Assembly: GCA_020161145.1 (NCBI GenBank)
Contig: JAIUPQ010000007.1
Location: 124,001 to 188,000, forward strand
From: Pseudomonadota bacterium
Lineage (GTDB): Bacteria > Pseudomonadota > Gammaproteobacteria > Burkholderiales > Burkholderiaceae_C
Reading direction: 5' to 3'
DNA: 64,000 bases
The stretch's first letter is position 1. Each line of letters opens with the position of its first letter. The translations under genes were made by a program, and so were the position numbers. This document shows, piece after piece, positions 59,394 through 64,000 of this stretch. The notes beneath the pieces were generated by a model. That model saw nothing but the letters and a program-made list of their open reading frames with translations. It was not told the DNA's origin and did no database searches.

Positions 59394-60200
59394 ATGAAAA
59401 CACATTCGGTGATGGCGTTCGTTGGGGGCGGCAACATGGCTGGCGCTATCGTGGCGGGGCTGGTTCGCGGCGGTCATCCGCCGGCGCAGCTGTGGGTGGT
59501 GGAGCCCAACGTGGCCGCGCGCGAAGCCTTGGTCGCCCGGTTGGGCGTGCGGGCGCTGGCGCAGGCCGAAGCCGCGTTGACCGAAGCCGACCTGGTGGTC
59601 TGGGCCGTCAAGCCGCAGGTGTTTGCGGCAGCGGCGGCGCCGGTGGCGGTCCATACGAAGGCGGCCCTGCACGTCAGCGTGATGGCGGGTGTACGTTGCG
59701 CCGCGTTGACGGCGGCCACCGGCAGCGCCCGCGTGGTGCGCGCCATGCCCAACACGCCCGCGCTGGTGGGGCAAGGCATGACGGGCCTGTATGCCCCACC
59801 GGCCGTGCGTGCCGACGACCGCGACCGGGCCGAGGCGCTGTTGACCACCACGGGCCTGGTGCGCTGGGTGGCCAACGAAGGGCTGATGGATGCAGTGACC
59901 GCCATCTCGGGCTCGGGCCCGGCCTATGCGTTCTACTTGATGGAGGCCATGATCCAGGCCGCCCAGGAGCTGGGCCTGGATGCCGACGCCGCGCGCCAGC
60001 TCACGGTGCAGACGGTGGCGGGCGCGGCCGCGCTGGCGGCCCAGAGCGACGAGTCGGTGGCCGCACTGCGGGCTCGCGTGACCTCGCCCGGCGGCACCAC
60101 GGCGGCGGCGGTGGCGGTGCTGGATCAGCGCGGCATGGATGCCGCCGTGCGCGAAGCCGCCCGTGCGGCAGCGCGGCGGGCCCAAGAGCTCAGCGGTTGA
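59394..60200 (+). CDS. proC: Pyrroline-5-carboxylate reductase
   Basis: A 268-residue enzyme making proline from P5[21 protein letters not shown] is the cofactor loop, [12 protein letters not shown] and [16 protein letters not shown] follow, and [15 protein letters not shown] and [10 protein letters not shown] mark the C-terminal dimer domain. The 3' end overlaps the convergent ubiA by 11 bases. A CATAAT hexamer at 59352-59357 may be its -10 element, but no matching -35 is seen. Confidence 0.95.
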   Translation: MKTHSVMAFVGGGNMAGAIVAGLVRGGHPPAQLWVVEPNVAAREALVARLGVRALAQAEAALTEADLVVWAVKPQVFAAAAAPVAVHTKAALHVSVMAGVRCAALTAATGSARVVRAMPNTPALVGQGMTGLYAPPAVRADDRDRAEALLTTTGLVRWVANEGLMDAVTAISGSGPAYAFYLMEAMIQAAQELGLDADAARQLTVQTVAGAAALAAQSDESVAALRARVTSPGGTTAAAVAVLDQRGMDAAVREAARAAARRAQELSG

Positions 60201-61083
60201 CGGCCAGTGCCAGCGCCGTGCCCGCAAACACCGCCGCACCCACCCAGTGGTTGAGGCGAAACGCCCGGAAGCAGCCTTCACGCGAGCGGTCCCGGATCAG
60301 CGTCCAGTGCCAGCCCACCTGCAGGGCCGCTGCGGCGATGCCCAGCCAGGCCAGCGGCGGCACGCCCAGGCTGTGGGCCAATGCGCCCCAGCCCAGCAGG
60401 TAGGCGACATAGAACGCCATCACGGCGGCCACGTCCCAGTGGCCCAGCGTGATGGCCGAGGTGCGGATGCCGATCTTCACGTCGTCGTCGCGGTCCACCA
60501 TGGCGTACTCGGTGTCGTAAGCCAGCACCCAGCAGGCGTTGGCAGCCACCAGCGCCCAGGCCTGCCAGGGCAGTGACGCGATGTCGGCCCCCACACCCGA
60601 GCTGCGCCCACCCAGCACGGCCATGAAGGCCATCGGAATGCCCCAGCTGAAGGCCAGCCCCAGCACCGCCTGCGGCATGGACAGAAACCGCTTGGTGAAC
60701 GGGTAGACCAGCGTGACGACCAGGCCCACCACCGACATGGCGATGGTGGCCGGGTTGGTGGTCAGCACCAGGGCGAACGCGGCCAGCGCCAGCACGGCGC
60801 CCACCAGCAAGGCCTCGCGGCGGGAGATGCGGCCGCTGGTGACGGGCCGCTGGGCGGTGCGTTTGACATGGCGGTCGAACTCGGCGTCGGCCACGTCATT
60901 GACGCAGCAACCGGCGCTGCGCATCAACACCGTGCCCAGCGTGAACACCACCAACAGGTGCCAGCCGGGAAAGCCGTCGGCGGCGATCCACAGCGCCGCC
61001 AGCGTCGGCCACAGCAGCAGCAGCCAGCCCGCCGGGCGATTCCAGCGGATCAAATCCAGATACAGCGAGAGCCGCTCGCGCAT
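60190..61083 (-). CDS. ubiA: 4-hydroxybenzoate polyprenyltransferase UbiA
   Basis: A 297-residue membrane prenyltransferase of ubiquinone synthesis with about eight segments. The two Asp-rich motifs are [20 protein letters not shown] and [17 protein letters not shown]. The ATG at 61083 ([20 protein letters not shown]) gives the usual N-terminus. It lies 27 bases after the start-side gene on the same strand and overlaps proC at the 3' end. Confidence 0.95.
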   Translation of the reverse strand: MRERLSLYLDLIRWNRPAGWLLLLWPTLAALWIAADGFPGWHLLVVFTLGTVLMRSAGCCVNDVADAEFDRHVKRTAQRPVTSGRISRREALLVGAVLALAAFALVLTTNPATIAMSVVGLVVTLVYPFTKRFLSMPQAVLGLAFSWGIPMAFMAVLGGRSSGVGADIASLPWQAWALVAANACWVLAYDTEYAMVDRDDDVKIGIRTSAITLGHWDVAAVMAFYVAYLLGWGALAHSLGVPPLAWLGIAAAALQVGWHWTLIRDRSREGCFRAFRLNHWVGAAVFAGTALALAVNR

Positions 61084-61110
61084 GCCCTTGTCCCCACAAA
61101 GCCGCAATTG

Positions 61111-61929
61111 TCACTGCGTCTGCGGGTAACCGTACTCGTCGTTGACCACGGGCGCGGGGGCGACCACGCCGCGCAAGGTGTCGGCCGCATGGCGGTAGAT
61201 CTCGGGTTGATGGAACAGGCCCCCCAGCCCGCCAGGCAGGTCGATGGCGCGGCCAGGGCGCTCGCTGGCACCAAACAGCCGCACCAGCACATCGCCCGAC
61301 AGGCGCAGCGACACCACCTGCTCGTGCAATGCCGCGAGCGCGGCACGCTGGGCGGCGGCGTCCAGCCCCTCCAGCGCCCGGCTGGGCAGGCCCATGTCGC
61401 CAAACACCACGGCTTGAGCACCATGGCGCAGCGCCAGCACATAGGCCGACTGGCTGCCCAGCGAATAGCCGATGACTTCCAGACTGCCCACGCTGTCGTC
61501 GCAGGCCAGCGCCAGGTATTGGCGCTCGGCGACGGTGCTTTGGGTGCGCGTGCCACCGAATACCGCGCCCAGGTCGGCCATGGCATCGCCAAAGCCGCCA
61601 CGGTCGGCAAACCAGCGGTTCATGCCTTGCAACACCAGCAAAGCGTGCGCGCCTGTCACCTGACGCAACACGGTGGCCGAGTAGCCGCCCTCTTCGTCGA
61701 TGTGCGTATCCACGCGGTAGTCCAGGCCACCGATGGTCAGCACGTCGCCCAGGCGGCGATGGGCGCCGTAGACGACTTCGTCATAGACGGCCGGGGCCTC
61801 CAACGGGTCCACGAACCGTTGGGCCTTGGCGGCGAGGGTGGTTGCTTCGCAACCGGGTGAGTCCACATCCTGCGCGGCCACGGGGCCGGCCAGGGTGACC
61901 CACAAAAGAACGATGGGGATACAACGCAT
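61111..61929 (-). CDS. Secreted alpha/beta-hydrolase-like protein of unknown specificity
   Basis: A 272-residue protein with signal peptide MRCIPIVLLWVTLAGPVAA. The mature part has ALLVLQGMNRWFADRGGFGD and an elbow-like IGYSLGSQSAYVLALRHGAQ, where G-Y-S-L-G fits the lipase-type G-x-S-x-G nucleophile. His and Asp of a triad are not certain. I recognise the fold only loosely; a lipase-like or inactive role is possible. It precedes ubiA on the same strand by 27 bases. Confidence 0.7.
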   Translation of the reverse strand: MRCIPIVLLWVTLAGPVAAQDVDSPGCEATTLAAKAQRFVDPLEAPAVYDEVVYGAHRRLGDVLTIGGLDYRVDTHIDEEGGYSATVLRQVTGAHALLVLQGMNRWFADRGGFGDAMADLGAVFGGTRTQSTVAERQYLALACDDSVGSLEVIGYSLGSQSAYVLALRHGAQAVVFGDMGLPSRALEGLDAAAQRAALAALHEQVVSLRLSGDVLVRLFGASERPGRAIDLPGGLGGLFHQPEIYRHAADTLRGVVAPAPVVNDEYGYPQTQ

Positions 61930-61972
61930 GCCCGCAGCATCTCAAAAAAATGTGACGACGTGTATCCCTAGT

Positions 61973-62511
61973 CTACTTTTTGGGTGTCGTGATGGCGGCG
62001 GCCCACGTGTCAACCGTGATCTCATGCACCGCGCAATCCATGTCGTACCAACGCTCCAGCGCGGGGCGCTGGGTCATGCCCAGCTTGTCCATCACGCGGC
62101 CCGAGGCGACGTTGTCAGGGTGGCGCACGGCCATCAGCAGGGGGGCGCGCTGGTCGTCGAAGGCGTAGGCGGCGATGCGCCGCGCGGCCTCGATGGCATA
62201 GCCCTTGCCCCAATGCGCCGGGTGCAGGCGCCAGCCCAGCTCGTGCGGGTTGCTGCGCTCGCCGCCCATGTGCTGGAGGCAGGCCGCGCCGGCCAGTGCG
62301 CCGCTGTTCTGCTCGATCAGCGCCCACCATCCATAGCCCCAGGTGGCCCAGCGGGCCTGCGTGCGGGCAATGGCGGCCCGGGTGTCGTCGGGCGTTTCGG
62401 GTTTGCCGGTGATGTAGCGCACCACTTCGGGCTCGCGGTTCATGGCGTGCAGGCCGGCCAGATGGGCGTCGGCAAACGGCTCCAGGCGCAGACGGGGGGT
62501 GTGCAGGACGG

Positions 62512-62515
<4 letters not shown>
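61973..62515 (-). CDS. GNAT-family N-acetyltransferase (RimJ/RimL-like)
   Basis: A 180-residue acetyltransferase: LHTPRLRLEPFADAHLAGLH, then the acetyl-CoA loop GWRLHPAHWGKGYAIEAARR and ASGRVMDKLGM, typical of the RimJ/RimL group that acetylates ribosomal proteins or small molecules. It overlaps the prfC stop by 4 bases. Confidence 0.9.

Positions 62516-64000
<1,485 letters not shown>

Overview
The window is GC-rich, gene-dense DNA from a betaproteobacterium, most likely of the Burkholderiales and probably the family Comamonadaceae. This rests on gene content (YhdP-GlnE, the MnmG-RsmG-ParA block, a short PutA facing an Lrp regulator, a YraN-SIS-BON group, a SpecificRecomb-family protein), the strong GC bias and the many lipoproteins with an A-C-G-G-G-type lipobox. 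Two ParB-binding parS sites, one perfect and one with a single mismatch, lie inside mnmG and rsmG, so the region is probably within a few tens of kilobases of the chromosome origin. I see no rRNA, tRNA, CRISPR array, insertion sequence or prophage, and no gene-free stretch longer than about 250 bases.

Layout. 0-12 kb: the 3' part of a YhdP-like gene (minus strand); glnE overlapping a rhombosortase gene; fabA; a small secreted protein; an intergenic patch with three DnaA-box-like 9-mers; a methyltransferase converging on a DUF2520 reductase; and a DUF4397 lipoprotein with a thioredoxin-like partner. 12-26 kb: a secreted alpha/beta hydrolase coupled to a NatAB-type ABC exporter; a DUF2892 membrane protein; a 105-base inverted-repeat element; mnmG-rsmG-parA as one overlapping unit; then an S41 protease and a divergent argC separating parA from parB; and two tandem subtilisin-like proteases. 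26-36 kb: cobalamin adenosyltransferase; a histidine kinase facing its likely response regulator; DAHP synthase with a Phe/Trp-rich leader peptide and terminator in front of it; a lipoprotein; a hexapeptide acyltransferase; and tldD-rsmI diverging from yraN. 36-49 kb: an SIS protein, a BON lipoprotein, a duplicated EF-hand-like secreted protein, a GarR-like reductase with rpe, apaG with a SpecificRecomb-family protein, a 40-residue membrane protein head-to-head with mltA, a DUF1800-DUF1501 pair, a tightly overlapping hisF-rsmD-coaD-ferredoxin unit and a ParDE-like toxin-antitoxin pair. 49-64 kb: an unknown membrane protein cotranscribed with an Lrp regulator that faces putA across a perfect palindrome; kup; three stem-loops; benE; a three-gene ABM-NIPSNAP-ArsR operon; glutamate dehydrogenase; proC; ubiA; a secreted hydrolase-like protein; a GNAT acetyltransferase; and the 3' part of prfC.

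How the parts fit. Several neighbours share nitrogen and amino-acid metabolism: GlnE (glutamine synthetase control), PutA with Lrp, glutamate dehydrogenase and ProC form a proline-glutamate set. DAHP synthase has the signature of ribosome-mediated attenuation. Envelope functions (YhdP, BON lipoprotein, MltA, S8/S41 proteases, rhombosortase) are common. Neighbouring genes very often overlap by 4 bases (ATGA or GTGA), implying translational coupling, and at two places divergent genes overlap at their start codons.

The most interesting new-looking signal is the aromatic leader peptide and attenuator before DAHP synthase. The split parA/parB locus, the 105-base inverted-repeat element and the head-to-head start overlap at mltA come next.
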